NCBI RefSeq assembly: GCF_027744825.2
Contig: NC_071338.1
Span: forward strand, 23,994,001-24,058,000
Length of the DNA: 64,000 nucleotides
Direction: 5' to 3'
Source of the DNA: Synchiropus splendidus
Lineage: Eukaryota > Chordata > Actinopteri > Syngnathiformes > Callionymidae
Each line of letters begins with the position of its first letter. Position 1 is the first letter of the stretch. The notes under the pieces were generated by a model. The model was given only the letters and a program-made list of their open reading frames with translations. It searched no databases and was not told where the DNA came from. Below are positions 37,643 through 48,965 of this stretch, piece after piece. The position numbers and the translations under genes were made by a program.

Positions 37643-37818
37643 GGGTGAGGTATCATGAAACAGTATCAGTATTATTTTCAGAGGCCACTAGATGGTGCTC
37701 TTGGTTTAGAAATGATGTGCGGTTTCATTGAATTAGTTGTTCAAGCTCAAACATTTTGCAGCGGACAGTGCCATCTGGTGGACTCTGTAAATCCCAGCAC
37801 TGTTTCATGAAACCTCAT
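37643..37818. repeat. Family A fold-back repeat, copy 6
   Basis: A well-preserved copy: left GAGGTATCATGAAACAGTAT, right CACTGTTTCATGAAACCTCA. The two arms carry CTCF-like motifs in opposite orientation: 37685-37699 on the plus strand (one mismatch) and 37767-37781 on the minus strand (perfect). The centre CAAACATTTTGCAGCGGACA matches copies 1, 5 and 9. Confidence 0.88.
37767..37781 (-). promoter_or_regulatory. CTCF-type motif in family A copy 6 (minus strand)
   Basis: The minus strand reads CCACCAGATGGCACT, a full consensus match. The opposite arm (37685-37699, plus strand) carries CCACTAGATGGTGCT with one mismatch, so this copy presents two convergent motifs about 70 bp apart. Confidence 0.5.
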
Positions 37819-38218
37819 TTCATTTCCATCTAAGTGATTTGCACTGTAAGTAAAGATGTTTGCTTTGTAGGTTGAATACCAGACGAAAAGCACAAGGAGG
37901 AAGGTAACTACAGTCATGTAACCAGTCGCCATTGCACATAGTAGGTGTGGCTTTTCATGGATTCAGTGAGTTGATGTATGAAGGCATCTGCACTGCATCA
38001 TCCATCACTACCTTCCAAGTGAAAGTTCTGGTTGACATCCATCAGGACTCTACTAAATAGAGTAGTAGTAGTTTGATACTAGATGTGGGTCAGTGAGTTC
38101 AGTAGTCAAGAACCTTCTTTTGACCTGTGTAGCTCTTATCACTGAAAGATAAAGCAAATTCATTGGAATGGGAGAAAAAAGTAATGAAGTCCTCTGCAAT
38201 GTGTCCATAAGGAACTGA

Positions 38219-38551
38219 TCAGCCGAGTACGAGGAGAGAATCTCCAGCTTGGAACCCAACACAGGAGCGAAGAACATGATGATATATTCTGCGCTAGAAG
38301 ACATGGAAGCTGATAGTCTCAGGCTCTTCACAGAGAACTACGAGGAGGAATTGGACTCTCTACAGCACTGCCAGGCCTCGACTGATCCTGGTGAAATTTC
38401 AGCAGGGAGGAAATTCACGGCTCTCAAGGCAGCATGGCAGACTAGAAATGTCAGCGTTAATGATCAGGAAAGGAATACTGGCAACCACGATTTCCTACAG
38501 AAGGTCAATAAGGACAGGAAGAAGCAGGGGGAAAGCAGTCCCCAGAATTGA
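38219..38551 (+). pseudogene. Coding-like, coiled-coil-type remnant (uncertain)
   Basis: An open frame of 110 codons that follows a stop directly. It begins SAEYEERISSLEPNTG, continues with YSALEDMEADSLRLFTENYE and is rich in Glu, Leu, Lys and Gln, as in a coiled coil. The first Met is at 38249. No splice-bounded partner exon, family motif or poly-A tail was found. It may be a fragment of an old processed pseudogene, part of an exon, or chance. I do not recognise a family. Confidence 0.2.
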
Positions 38552-41133
38552 AGGCAGAGGTGCACTTTCTCCTCCCTGCGAAGCTGAGACTTCAATTCCA
38601 AGGTGGCAAAGAGGAAACCTACCAAATGCCAGATAAAGGAAGAAGAGCGTGAGAATGAGGAGTATGATTGACTGAGAGTTACACGTTCAGAAATGGAAGT
38701 CCTGAAGTCGTCAAAAAAGGGACAAAAATGGTGTGAAATGGTCAAAAACACCAGTGATTCCCTCGTATTTTGAAAGTGATCCGCATTTGTGTTCTCACTG
38801 TATCAAACAATCATCACGGAAGTTTACATACTGGACTATGAAACTCAAAATGGACGTCACTAGCAAGCACAGAAATCTGACAATGTATTTTTGAAAATAA
38901 AATGCATTAAAAGGGGAAATATTATAACCACTGTTCTCCTTTTGATCCTTCAGATCAAGCTGAGATGGAAGAGTTGCTGTTGCATGTTTGATATGGAATG
39001 ATAAAATATATATAAAATACATGAATATAAACTTCTTCCAACAAACGGTCGGCAGCATAGGTGATTGTTTTCATGAGCTAAAAAAGGCCATCATTTGTGC
39101 ATCAACTCTCTCTGTTACATACTTAAAATATAACCTTATTATTAATATAATATGATTATAAACATTTTTGTTGCTCAGTCATACCATTTGAGTTTCATGG
39201 CAACATCCTTCAAAGCGATTCATGCTGATGTAAAAGGCATAAAAAAGACTTTTAACTTGCTCTTTATACGATGGATATAAGCATCTTGCTGTAAGTGTGT
39301 TCTTTGTCAACATGCAAAGAGTTGCCTGCTGGACTCAACACAAACACATGGGGCGACTACATATCTTTCCCGTTTGGTGGAAGGATAATCCTGTGATGTT
39401 ATACCCTCGCAACATCTATAAGTTCCTTTTTTGTCTATTGAAGAAAAGCGTTCCACTCTGCTAGATTACGGTCAGAGGCGATTAAGATCTTTGCCTCACT
39501 GAAGCAAGAAAAAGGGGGAAAAAAGAGAGATGCCGTCTGTGTAACCTAAAAGAAGAAGAAGGCATGAGATAAAAACAGATGAAATCCTTCCTTCACTCCA
39601 GAGCTCAGTGGGTGTGGCGATCCCGGAGCATGAGCAGAATCACCGGGCTCTCTCTTGGAATGTCTCAGTCACTCTTTCTTTTTTGTACCTTACTCCCAAC
39701 TGAATGTCCTTGTCGCTTCTGCTACTGATCTAAAAAAAAAAAAATATCCCTCATGTGTCTGTCCTTCACTCTGATCGTTTCACTGTCAGAGTATATTCAG
39801 CTCCTGATGGCAGCAAGTGAGATATAATTCTCAGATTTATTTGAGAGATAATGTGAGTTCACTCTCTTGTTGATAGATTTAAGTGGAATTGATAACTAGA
39901 ACGGCGTCGCTGACATGATAGGCCGACGTCAGTGTTCGGCTGTCAAGTGCAGTCCAAGTCTCAGGTTGTCTGTTTTGGCAGTTTAAATCCCACTTTTGAC
40001 AGCGACGTCACAAAGTTAAGCAACAGCTGAGTCACTCAACGTGGAGCTCTCAGGGATTCAGGTCCCTCTGATTCAATTGAAAACAGATTTGATCTCTCTG
40101 TTACCCAACATCAGCTTCCATAATTCTCTTAATATCAATTATTAATATTAGCAGCATTCCGCCGTTACCTTCTGGCTCATTCACATTTGCCTAATCTGCT
40201 TCACAAGGCTAAAAATCAGATCATTGTACATAACATTGTTGGTCGGCCCCCACACCCATCCATCAAATCAAATCCATAACTGAGCAAGATTCAATGAATC
40301 TTTGCTGTTGGATCTGTAATGCAAGGTTTACACCAACCTAGTTCTAAGCAGGTGAATTATACATTGTCAATGTAATGTAGTTGCAACAGGAAAACTGAAC
40401 TGTTAAACATAAAAATATGTATTCACGTCTGGATTTTACTGAACATTTCTGACTTTATTCATTAAATTACATCGAGCCACACTTGTCACTCGCAATCCGA
40501 AAACTCAGTATAGCGGCGGTTTATTTGGTTAAGTTTGTTGTCTTGAGGTTTTTATGTTGGAAAGAGACTGTAGTAAAGTCATGGACATGAATGGAAGAGT
40601 ACTACAGTGTGTACAGTGTCAAAAGACTGTCATTACATCTTTCATGTGGGCGTATTTGGCTTGAAGTAGGACTCTCAAACTTGCCATTTACGACCCTCAG
40701 GATTTGTGGCCCGCACCAGCTGCTTCATTTTAGAATGGGCGTGTCCCATCCCCAGGTCCCACACTGCAGCCACTCTTTGTCCAAAGTGAAATATATAGAA
40801 AACTGTGAGTAATAAATTAAAATGGAGGACATTTAGGCTTCACCTTAGAATCCTGCGCTTAAATTCAAGGTGCAGATGCTTCACTAATACCTTAATAATT
40901 TTGTTGCAAGTATGCAGCTATCATTTTTGTTTACTGTTACTTTTCCATTTATGGTTGCCATACCTTTAGTGCCAGGGGACAATGGTCATCGAACACAATT
41001 GGAAATAGCAAAAACATGTGATGGACTTTTGTGGTGATGACTTGTTATCATGAAAGCCAACATGCTCTATGTTCTTACGTAATCTGGTGCTGGTGGTCTT
41101 TCTAAAAGGAGTCTTTAGTGGATTACCAATAAG
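38552..41133. other. No gene recognised
   Basis: AT-rich, unique-looking sequence. The 200 bp after the coding-like remnant keep a lysine- and glutamate-rich flavour in changing frames, which would fit continued decay of the same remnant. Confidence 0.45.
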
Positions 41134-41304
41134 CAGTGATGGCTGATGAGGCTTCATGAAACAGTGTCCTGATTTTCAGAGGCCACCAGATGGCACTGTC
41201 ACCTGTAAAATGAACTTATGCAACGAAACCTCACATCAATCTAGTGGCCTCCGAAATTTTTATTCAACCCTGCAACACTGTTTCATGATACCTCATTTAC
41301 CCAG
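41134..41304. repeat. Family A fold-back repeat, copy 7
   Basis: It starts AGTGATGGCTGATGAGGC and ends ATGATACCTCATTTACCCAG. The left arm keeps a perfect CTCF-type motif (41183-41197). The central part is shortened and the right inner arm (CTAGTGGCCTCCG) is eroded. The outer right layer CAACCCTGCAACACTGTTTC survives. Confidence 0.85.
41183..41197 (+). promoter_or_regulatory. CTCF-type motif in family A copy 7
   Basis: CCACCAGATGGCACT fits every position of the degenerate vertebrate CTCF consensus CCASYAGRKGGCRS plus the following pyrimidine. The motif match is seen directly. Binding is inferred and would depend on flanks and methylation. Confidence 0.5.
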
Positions 41305-42378
41305 TAAGTCATACATATATGTATGACCAAGTGAAGCAACCAACCAATGATGAGCAGCAAAAACAACATCTGAGCACCCAAGTATCTGCTAGCTTCCCCT
41401 CTGTAACTAAACTTATGAAATAAATATTTTAAACCTGATTGCTATTCAGACTGAAGCTATGTGATGATGGCATGTCAATTATTTAGTTGGGTGCCTCATC
41501 AAGTGATTGAGTCAGTTTGCTGTCTTTGCAAATTTCCCAGCAACACAAACACAGTCCTTTAATAACCTCATCATCTCCGCGGGGGAGACTCAAATGTTCA
41601 AATGATGAGGCAGTGTTGATTTTTATTTTATTTTTTTTCCTTCCCGCTCTGCTTTAAATCACTGTTTCGGATTCGTTCTTTTTTTGTCATAACCGGCCCG
41701 GCAGTTATTAGGGGATGATCCGAATGATGAAATGTGTCACTCAGAGAAACCAACTTTGACCATAAAGACATCACATCACACGGCGCTGAGCGGCGGAAAA
41801 GCTGCTTTGGTGTCTAGTTCAGCGTTTGGAGCCAAGTAATTAGCGAGGAAAGACATTATTTCTTCCATAAAAACATTCTTATCTGAGCTGTCGAATATCA
41901 TTACAGAGATTGCTGTGCTCAATTCGTTGATGCAGCGAACCACAAGTACCACTGAGCAGAATGAAGTTTATAATTGCCATGGCAGTCCATCGTTTTTCAC
42001 GCCACCCTTTGCGCTGCTGAAAAAACAATGTCTGTTACCATTATCGGGGCCAATATCCACTCAAATCTCTTCACTGAGGAAAATGAAACAACCCCCGGAA
42101 GAACCGTCGCATCATATGGGGGTTCTTACTGTCGCAATATCAGATAAGAAGAGATTTTTCATCCCAAACTGCATCCTGGCCTTTATCTTGGTCACTCTTT
42201 GCTGAATATTTAAGATGTTCCAGGTCATTCTTTAACTTTTCTTTGCTTATGGTAACCCCCTCTACCTGGCTGACATGGTCCGACTGTCACATGAACCATG
42301 GTTCTCAACACAAAAGAGGAAAAAGAGCCTAAGAATTCAGCTCTATCCAAAGTGCCGGAGTTAAGTCTGAAGGATTTA

Positions 42379-42448
42379 CAGAGGTTGGACACCGTAAAGC
42401 TTTTTTTTTTTAGCTTTAATGTGTTTCCATTAGTTTGTCCAACCCCTG
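42379..42448. mobile_element. TA-flanked fold-back MITE (Tc1/mariner type), copy 2
   Basis: The second copy of the same family, again bounded by TA (42377-42378 and 42449-42450). The right arm is complete (the complement of CAGGGGTTGGACAAACTAAT). The left arm, CAGAGGTTGGAC, has lost its inner part. The centre is a short hairpin AAAGC-(T)n-GCTTT. It sits about 90 bp before the L2/CR1-like LINE scrap. Confidence 0.85.
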
Positions 42449-42639
42449 TATGACTTGTGATCGACAGACGGATTGGTGTACTGTCTTTGTCATGGTGAAG
42501 GAGGAGTTGAGCTAATAATCCACTGGTCAATTCATCCATTGTCTACTGGATTAGGGTGAGAGTAAGGGTCCTTTCACAGGAGCAGGACTTTGATTTAGAG
42601 ATAAGGCAAGAAGTTTGGTCACCCCGTGTGGTATGTGGC

Positions 42640-42845
42640 AGCTTGTCTGATCTTAAACCTGCTCACATTCTCCCACCCCAGCTCTCTTTTCATTGGCTTC
42701 CAGTTTTTGCGAGAACATGTTTCAAGACTAGGGTGCTTTAGGACAAAGCAGGATTAGGACCTGTTTACATCCAAAAAACAGTTAGACCTTATACCCATCC
42801 GTCCACTCCACCGAGCATCAACCAACCACTGAATGTATCATCATA
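42640..42845 (+). mobile_element. L2/CR1-type LINE reverse-transcriptase C-terminal fragment
   Basis: One plus frame reads HILPPQLSFHWLPVFARTCF, then KTRVL, a stop, then DKAGLGPVYIQKTVRPYTHP. This follows the pattern HItPvLrsLHWLPVraRIdFKtlvL...GLgPvYi in the C-terminal ORF2 of L2/CR1-type LINEs. The in-frame stop at 42739 and missing flanks mark a dead fragment. L2 versus a related Rex clade cannot be separated by eye. Confidence 0.68.
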
Positions 42846-42987
42846 GATTGTACACTTTCTATTTTCTGATTCGAAGCCCGCTTATTTAGACTTTGCATTC
42901 ACTCTAGACTTGGAAAAAAAAATCTATTGCTGTTGCAGTGTGAACCTTTATCATTCTTAACTCACAACTGCAAAATAGGCTGTATAG

Positions 42988-43192
42988 CAGTGATGAGTGG
43001 ATAAGGTTTCATGACACAGCGTCCAGATTTTCAGAAGCCACCAGATGCTGTAAAATGGGTTTGAACAACTAATTCACTGTAAGATCACATCATTTCTAAA
43101 CCAAGAGTGCCATCGAGTTGCCTCTAAAAATGAGGACACTGTTTCTTTAACCTTGCAATACTGTGTCGTGATACATCATCTACCCATCACTA
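42988..43192. repeat. Family A fold-back repeat, copy 8
   Basis: Starts CAGTGATGAGTGGATAAGG and ends CATCATCTACCCATCACTA. The inner left CTCF-like motif is interrupted (GCCACCAGATGCTGT). The right inner arm reads AGAGTGCCATCGAGTTGCCT. The family-specific stretch CATTTCTAAACCAAGAG is present. Confidence 0.82.
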
Positions 43193-46100
43193 CTGTAGAC
43201 CAGTTATGTAATATGTCATGTCAAGTGGCCACTCCATTGCATTGAGTTGATCCAGTTGTTTTTTCCGGCAAATCTGGACCTTTGTAGTTAAGCAGCTGCC
43301 TCCATGACCCAACCTTGGATTAGTGCAAAACATACGGATGGAAACCGATGATACAACTTGGGATTGTCCACCACCTCTGCAGTAAAAACAGAGTTCTCTG
43401 CTAGAATATTCAATAGGCTTAGAAAACACATATTAAAACTGGAAGTATCAGCAATACTCATCGCTGAGATGCATGTATTGCATGGCTGGTCACGATGAAA
43501 TCCATCTCATCATGTCACCACAACGATATATTTCTTTTCTCATTTTAAGGGAAATAAGATTCTCACCGCCATGCAAGATTAAATGACTTGGAATAAAAAT
43601 GACATTTTTCACCACTTTCCCTGGCTCCCTTTGCTTCTTCCTCAAACTGAGCAGGGATTCAGCCATATGGCAAAGCGTTCCCATACTCCCACATGCGCTC
43701 AGACCACCTCTCCGTTCTGTTCCATCTTCAACACGTTTGAAAATAGTCAAACATAAACAGGATGCATGTGAACTACACAGTGGGCCGGACATTGCAGGGC
43801 GGTCAACCAGAGCAGGTGGCTTTTTCCTTTGTCCCTTACACCCAAACCTCCCAGCGGTGTCATGTCGGCCCATGCTGGGGCACGAGTCAGGGCATGGAGC
43901 TGCCCCGTGTTGACTAATGTGTATTCCCACAGAAGTTTTCCGTGGAGATTAGGGTCTCTGCAGAGTCGGCAGGACGGGGTCAATGCGGGCTGGTAACAAG
44001 GAGTGACAGTGCAGGGCGGGCGATAAATCTTTCCTGCAGATCCTACCTCCAACTGATGCTTTGTTTTTTAAATGAGCCAAGTTGACCTTACGCATCCGTT
44101 TACACGGATCTGAGATGCAAAGACATCCTCACACAGCAAATATTTACATGAAAACACAGCTCTCGGCGGTATAAAAAAGAATGTGGGGGCGCGGGGGAGC
44201 ATGAGAGTTTACTGTTATGACTGTTCACCTTTTTAACCAAGCTCCAGGATTAATCTGAGCATTTGAATGGTAATGCTGATGTTTAGCTGAAAGATACTGC
44301 CAGCGCAATAATCCTCAATAAAAGCTACGAGTGCTTTACATGCAAAGAGACATTTGCCATTTGCAGTGGGAGGCCCATCACATCACTTGCTGTGGGCTTA
44401 AAGGGAGAGGGAGAAAGCGAGGCGGGAAGGGAGGGAGAGGGTGTCGGCATTCATATGAAGCTGATAGAATAGCCTCGGCACATAAAAGCTCTGTCAAGAA
44501 AGAAGAAAAAAACAAAAAAAAAACTCCACACAACTCGCTGTACTCAGATTATGGGTTGTTTATGCTCCATTTGGAATTCAAATGGTATTTCACACTGACA
44601 AAGAAACAAAGCAGTGGATAAAGGCATCTGGTGTGATAGTTGTCATCGCTGCTTGGATGTTGCAAACGTCTATGGTGAGTCCAGCCGTTCCGGGCAGATG
44701 GCTTGCACATCACAGAAAAGGGGAGCGCCCAGCGCAGCACCCCCTTCAGGCTAAGTGCATAGGAATTGATTTTCCATTTGGGCCACTGCTGAAGGACTCA
44801 AAGCAGTGGGGCAACTCATGGGTTAATATACAGACTCAGACCTATCTAGTTATACTAACATCGAACATGGGAATAAGACAGAACCTCACCAGTCATCTCA
44901 ATTTCAACCTGTGAGCTTCCAAAAAGGGGCTAACATGGTAGTATGTATAGCTCTCCCCAATAGAAAGACAGACATATAACCTTTGGGATGTGTATATTTG
45001 TACGGTACACCTCTGCTAAAACTGTGATTACTGCAAGATAAGTACCGTCTCCGCATTCACACTTTGAAAGCATCAAATATCGACCTTTGTTTCCTAGAGT
45101 GAAGCCTTGGTCAGCGCACTTCAGGTGACGTAACAAGCTTTCAATTGAAGCATCTTTTTTTGCGCGTGGCATATCCTTATGCTGTAGTCAGTGAGTCACC
45201 AGTTCAAAAGCGATTCGGTCGCAGTACCTTAGGTTTTGCTTTTGAATTACAATTCCATATGACTTGGTAAACATAGTGTAGCGCCTGATGGGATCATGAG
45301 CTTCACTCAGGTTGTGAACCTTCAGGCACCGTGAGTGAGGCGCACAAACCATACATTGCTATGTACAACACAGAACGCAGCATGAAAGTCTATGGCCTCT
45401 CCCAACCCCAAACACTCTTGTTGTATGAAGACTTGATTCCTTTGGAAATGCTATGCATCATTGTCTGAAATGAGGGTACATCTCTAATGCAGGCAAAGTC
45501 CCAGACATCTGATGTGCCTGTTCTGCACTAGTCAGTTGCTCAGGGGTCAACATGTTCGTAAACTGTCAAGTGTTGGCACTGATATTTGGGGCAATATAAG
45601 GGGTTAGGTTTGACCACAGAGGCATCAATGAGGCTTTGTTGACTCAAAGCTGGTCCCCGCACGGTTTGTGGCAAACACAACTGTCTAAAATGGGTTGGTT
45701 AATGAGAGAAGTTGGACTCGACGATGTTACTGGCGGCTTGGAGGAGCTTGGTTACTGGGTTTTCCATATATGCAAGGCGGCATTCTGGACTTCACACTAC
45801 CTAATAGAAACACAATAAAATCAATTTTGAGGGTCACTTTTGTCTACACAGTGCAAAAGCACAAATGCAATGCATAAAGTGCAGGGGGAAGAAAGCTATT
45901 CTTCATGTTTATAGTTTATTCATGAGGATAATAAACTGATCAGCTCAACTCTACTGATCCAAAAGCCACCCGCCACCAAACTTCTGCTGTGAGCATCCCT
46001 TCTCACTGAGACCTGCTGGAAATGCCAAAGGCTCCTATAGCTCAGAGAAACAGAATGCCAAGATGAAACGAGGGATGAAGGGGACACAAGAGGAGCGCTC

Positions 46101-47570
46101 GCCGGGGCCAGATTAACCATTATGTGCCACACAAACCTTGCATGATGTGAGGCCAAGGTCAGATAAGCAGACCGACACAGCTGGATGCAAAGACCGAGGC
46201 GTCCCGATGGCAAATAGCCAGCCTTTGATCATGCGTGTCTTTTCTGTCACAGAGGTGACCCGCACAATCGGACCACATCAACCAACCGCCGCCTGCAGAA
46301 ATGACTGCACATTCTCTCCGTCTTTCTAACAAAGCAGCGAGAAATCTTCAGTTTACTACTTCAGTTGTCGCCAGAACAGAATTCTGGAAATGACAAAAAG
46401 CTCAGGTGCTGGAAGGAAATCTCGTTTTCTAAACTTCTGCCCGAGCTACAAACGGGGGAATATATGCCAAGCAATTTAGTAATGCGGCATCAAATTGTAG
46501 ATACTCATCTTAAGTGTTTTGGGACGTTTCAAATGCTGCTTTGCTTATCATAATGACACATTTTAATATTCCGCACGCCCAAACCTCTGAACAATTATCA
46601 TTTCTACTTATCATGTGTCACTCTGGAAGTCGACAAATATTAGCTACACACTTTCTCATGTGAGACACACACAGTGTTTTACATTTTCAGGAGGAGGCAC
46701 AAAGCAGGGTTACAGTCAGTGGTTATTAACATGCTTATTGAATAATTTCCCAACTCCCTGACTGAGAGGTGTCATGTTGTGTGGCTCTAGATAACTATGA
46801 ACTTCAAGTCTTCAATAAACTGTGCACTCAGTTATGACAGAAGCTGAGAACAAGACCGCAAACACATTCTTATTTACACATTCACAGCATTTAGTTTGTG
46901 CTAAAGTGCAGTAGCTACACACAATTGTTTTATTAATTGTCTTCATTTAGTTAACATTAAAACCTCGGTATTGTTTACAGTCAGTGGAGAGTTTTTAATG
47001 AACCTCTTGTGTGTAGTCCATTGTGCATTAAATGAATGCATACATAAGCGAATAATCCATATGAAATAAACCTTCAATAATGACAGTGATAGTACTATGT
47101 CATTAACTCATTCAAAGCAGGATCGGTTCATTAGTTGGATGCAAAGTGAGTTAATAATTGATGAGTTTCGCATGCGCTGTTAAATCATCTTAGTCTTTGT
47201 TTAAAGCAGCGAGAAATAGCTCAGCAGAAAGCAAAACTGCAAACTCGCACCTTTCACTTCTTGCCTAAAGTATTTGTATTAAACCCTCACTGGCCGTGTG
47301 TTTCGTGGCAACACAACTGAAACACAATGTTTGTGTGCTGGACAGTGGGTGTTAAAGTAAAATAACTCAAGGACTCCTTTGAAAACAGAAGCAGTCTTGT
47401 GGCAAGGGGATTGTTGTTTTTATACTGAGTAGAAAAACTCTTTCTCCTGCCTCTCTCCCTATCTTTGGCTGTACCTGCTCAGTTCATTTATTGAAAATCA
47501 GTGTCAAGTTTTTTTTGTTCTCATCCTTAGAATGATGCGTAAATGCCGTGCCGCAAAAAGTCCAATTGCC
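43193..47570. other. No gene recognised
   Basis: A long unique-looking stretch. 44165-44420 is repeat-free and of balanced composition. Opposing frames at 43490-43930 (minus, 146 codons) and 43599-43913 (plus) cover each other and lack domain motifs. Confidence 0.5.
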
Positions 47571-47795
47571 AGTGACGGGTAGATGAGGTTTTATGACTCA
47601 GTATTGAAGGGTTGATGAGGTTTCATGAAACGGTTTCCTGGTTTTCAGAGGCCACCAGATGGCACTGTCTGCTGTAAAATGTTTGGACTTGAACAACGAA
47701 TTCAATGACATCGATCCAGCACCTTGTAGTGGCCTCTGAAAATTAGGACACTGTTCCATCAAACTGTTTCATGATACCTCATCTACCCATCACTA
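47571..47795. repeat. Family A fold-back repeat, copy 9 (most complete)
   Basis: The most complete copy, with both outer ends AGTGACGGGTAGATGAGG and CCTCATCTACCCATCACTA. These are near-perfect inverted repeats and define the element boundaries. The nested left layer is GGGTTGATGAGGTTTCATG. The left inner arm has a perfect CTCF-type motif (47652-47666), and the right inner arm is degenerate. No reading frame of interest lies inside. Confidence 0.9.
47652..47666 (+). promoter_or_regulatory. CTCF-type motif in family A copy 9
   Basis: CCACCAGATGGCACT, identical to the motif in copy 7 and a full match to the CTCF consensus. It sits in the left inner arm of the repeat. Confidence 0.5.
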
Positions 47796-48876
47796 CCAAG
47801 TATTTTGATATTCAAAAGATCACTATAAGTTGGGGGAGGGGAGCGCCCTCAAATGTACTGTCTCAAAGACAACTAGTCACATTGAAAAGAGCATGAAGAC
47901 AGCGTTTCCTTCATGGGGCCAGTGGTGTCTCGCCCGTTCAACCAGATGCTGACTCTGAGCACAGTCTGTTCTTCGCCAACCGAAGAGCGTTAGCTGCTGC
48001 TCAGGCGTCCTCTGCGTGCCGACACTGAAGGAGGGTGTGGCAGACCAAAACAGAACAGCAGGGCGATCTCTTCTCCTGCGTCTCCTCCCTGACTTCCACA
48101 ACTACAGAAAATGACACTCAAGTTAATTAAGATTTTAATCCAGGGTGAGGGTGTCAGTGGAATCACACAAAACAAAGTCAGACGCAGCCAGATCATGAAT
48201 GAGTGCGAGCAGATAAAAAAAAAAAAAAAGATGTTCAAGGCTCCTCCAGAGGTCAGATGGAGTCAAGCACAGTGGAAAAGTGCTTGACAGAGCAATGAGG
48301 ACTCAGTTTGATGTCTTCTGCTGCTGACATGCCCATTTGCCAAGCACAAATGAAAGCTGATCTCTGATGTTGTAAACATGAAGAAGCAAATTACACATCA
48401 CACGGCAGAAAAAGCGACAATCCATGAAAACACGTCAAACTGCTTTTGAATGGCCGCCTTCTCTCTGATCGTGGAAACAAAACAACTTTCAGCAGATGAC
48501 AAATTTGAAGATGAAATATGTACAAAGGCTGAGTCATCCCTCGTTTTGTTTTCTCGCTCGATCTGAAGCAGATTGGAGGACCTTTCTCCATCTGCGTGAC
48601 ACTGGGTTGCATTTAGACGGAGAAGAATGGGAGCAATAATGTGATATCGGGTCGAGCAAAGGGAGAGTTCTGTCACTGGATGGGTCACCTCTGCCAGAAG
48701 CCAATAATAGCTGTGACTCATCACCATGCTGGCCTTTCACTACTTTTGTTGGATTTTTAAATGGATTTTATCACACCGGCTTTATGGATGTGTTTAATAT
48801 GAAGCATGACTTCAAAATAAATAAATATTTGTTTATTTCACAAGAGGTTATCAAATAAGTTGAGTGCGCTCTTCAT

Positions 48877-48965
48877 TAGTCAGGGTCTTGACTCGATCTT
48901 GGGCCCTCAATGTCCTGGTCTTAGACTTGGTCTCTGCATGCTCTGGTCTCGGGTTCAGTGATGTC
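48877..48965 (+). repeat. Family C dispersed repeat, copy 1
   Basis: A TCTTG/GGTCT-rich stretch with GTCTTGACTCGATCTTGGG and TTAGACTTGGTCTCTGCATG. It is matched in order by 60593-60725. This simple, pyrimidine-rich repeat type is common in percomorph fish; its origin is unknown to me. Confidence 0.6.
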
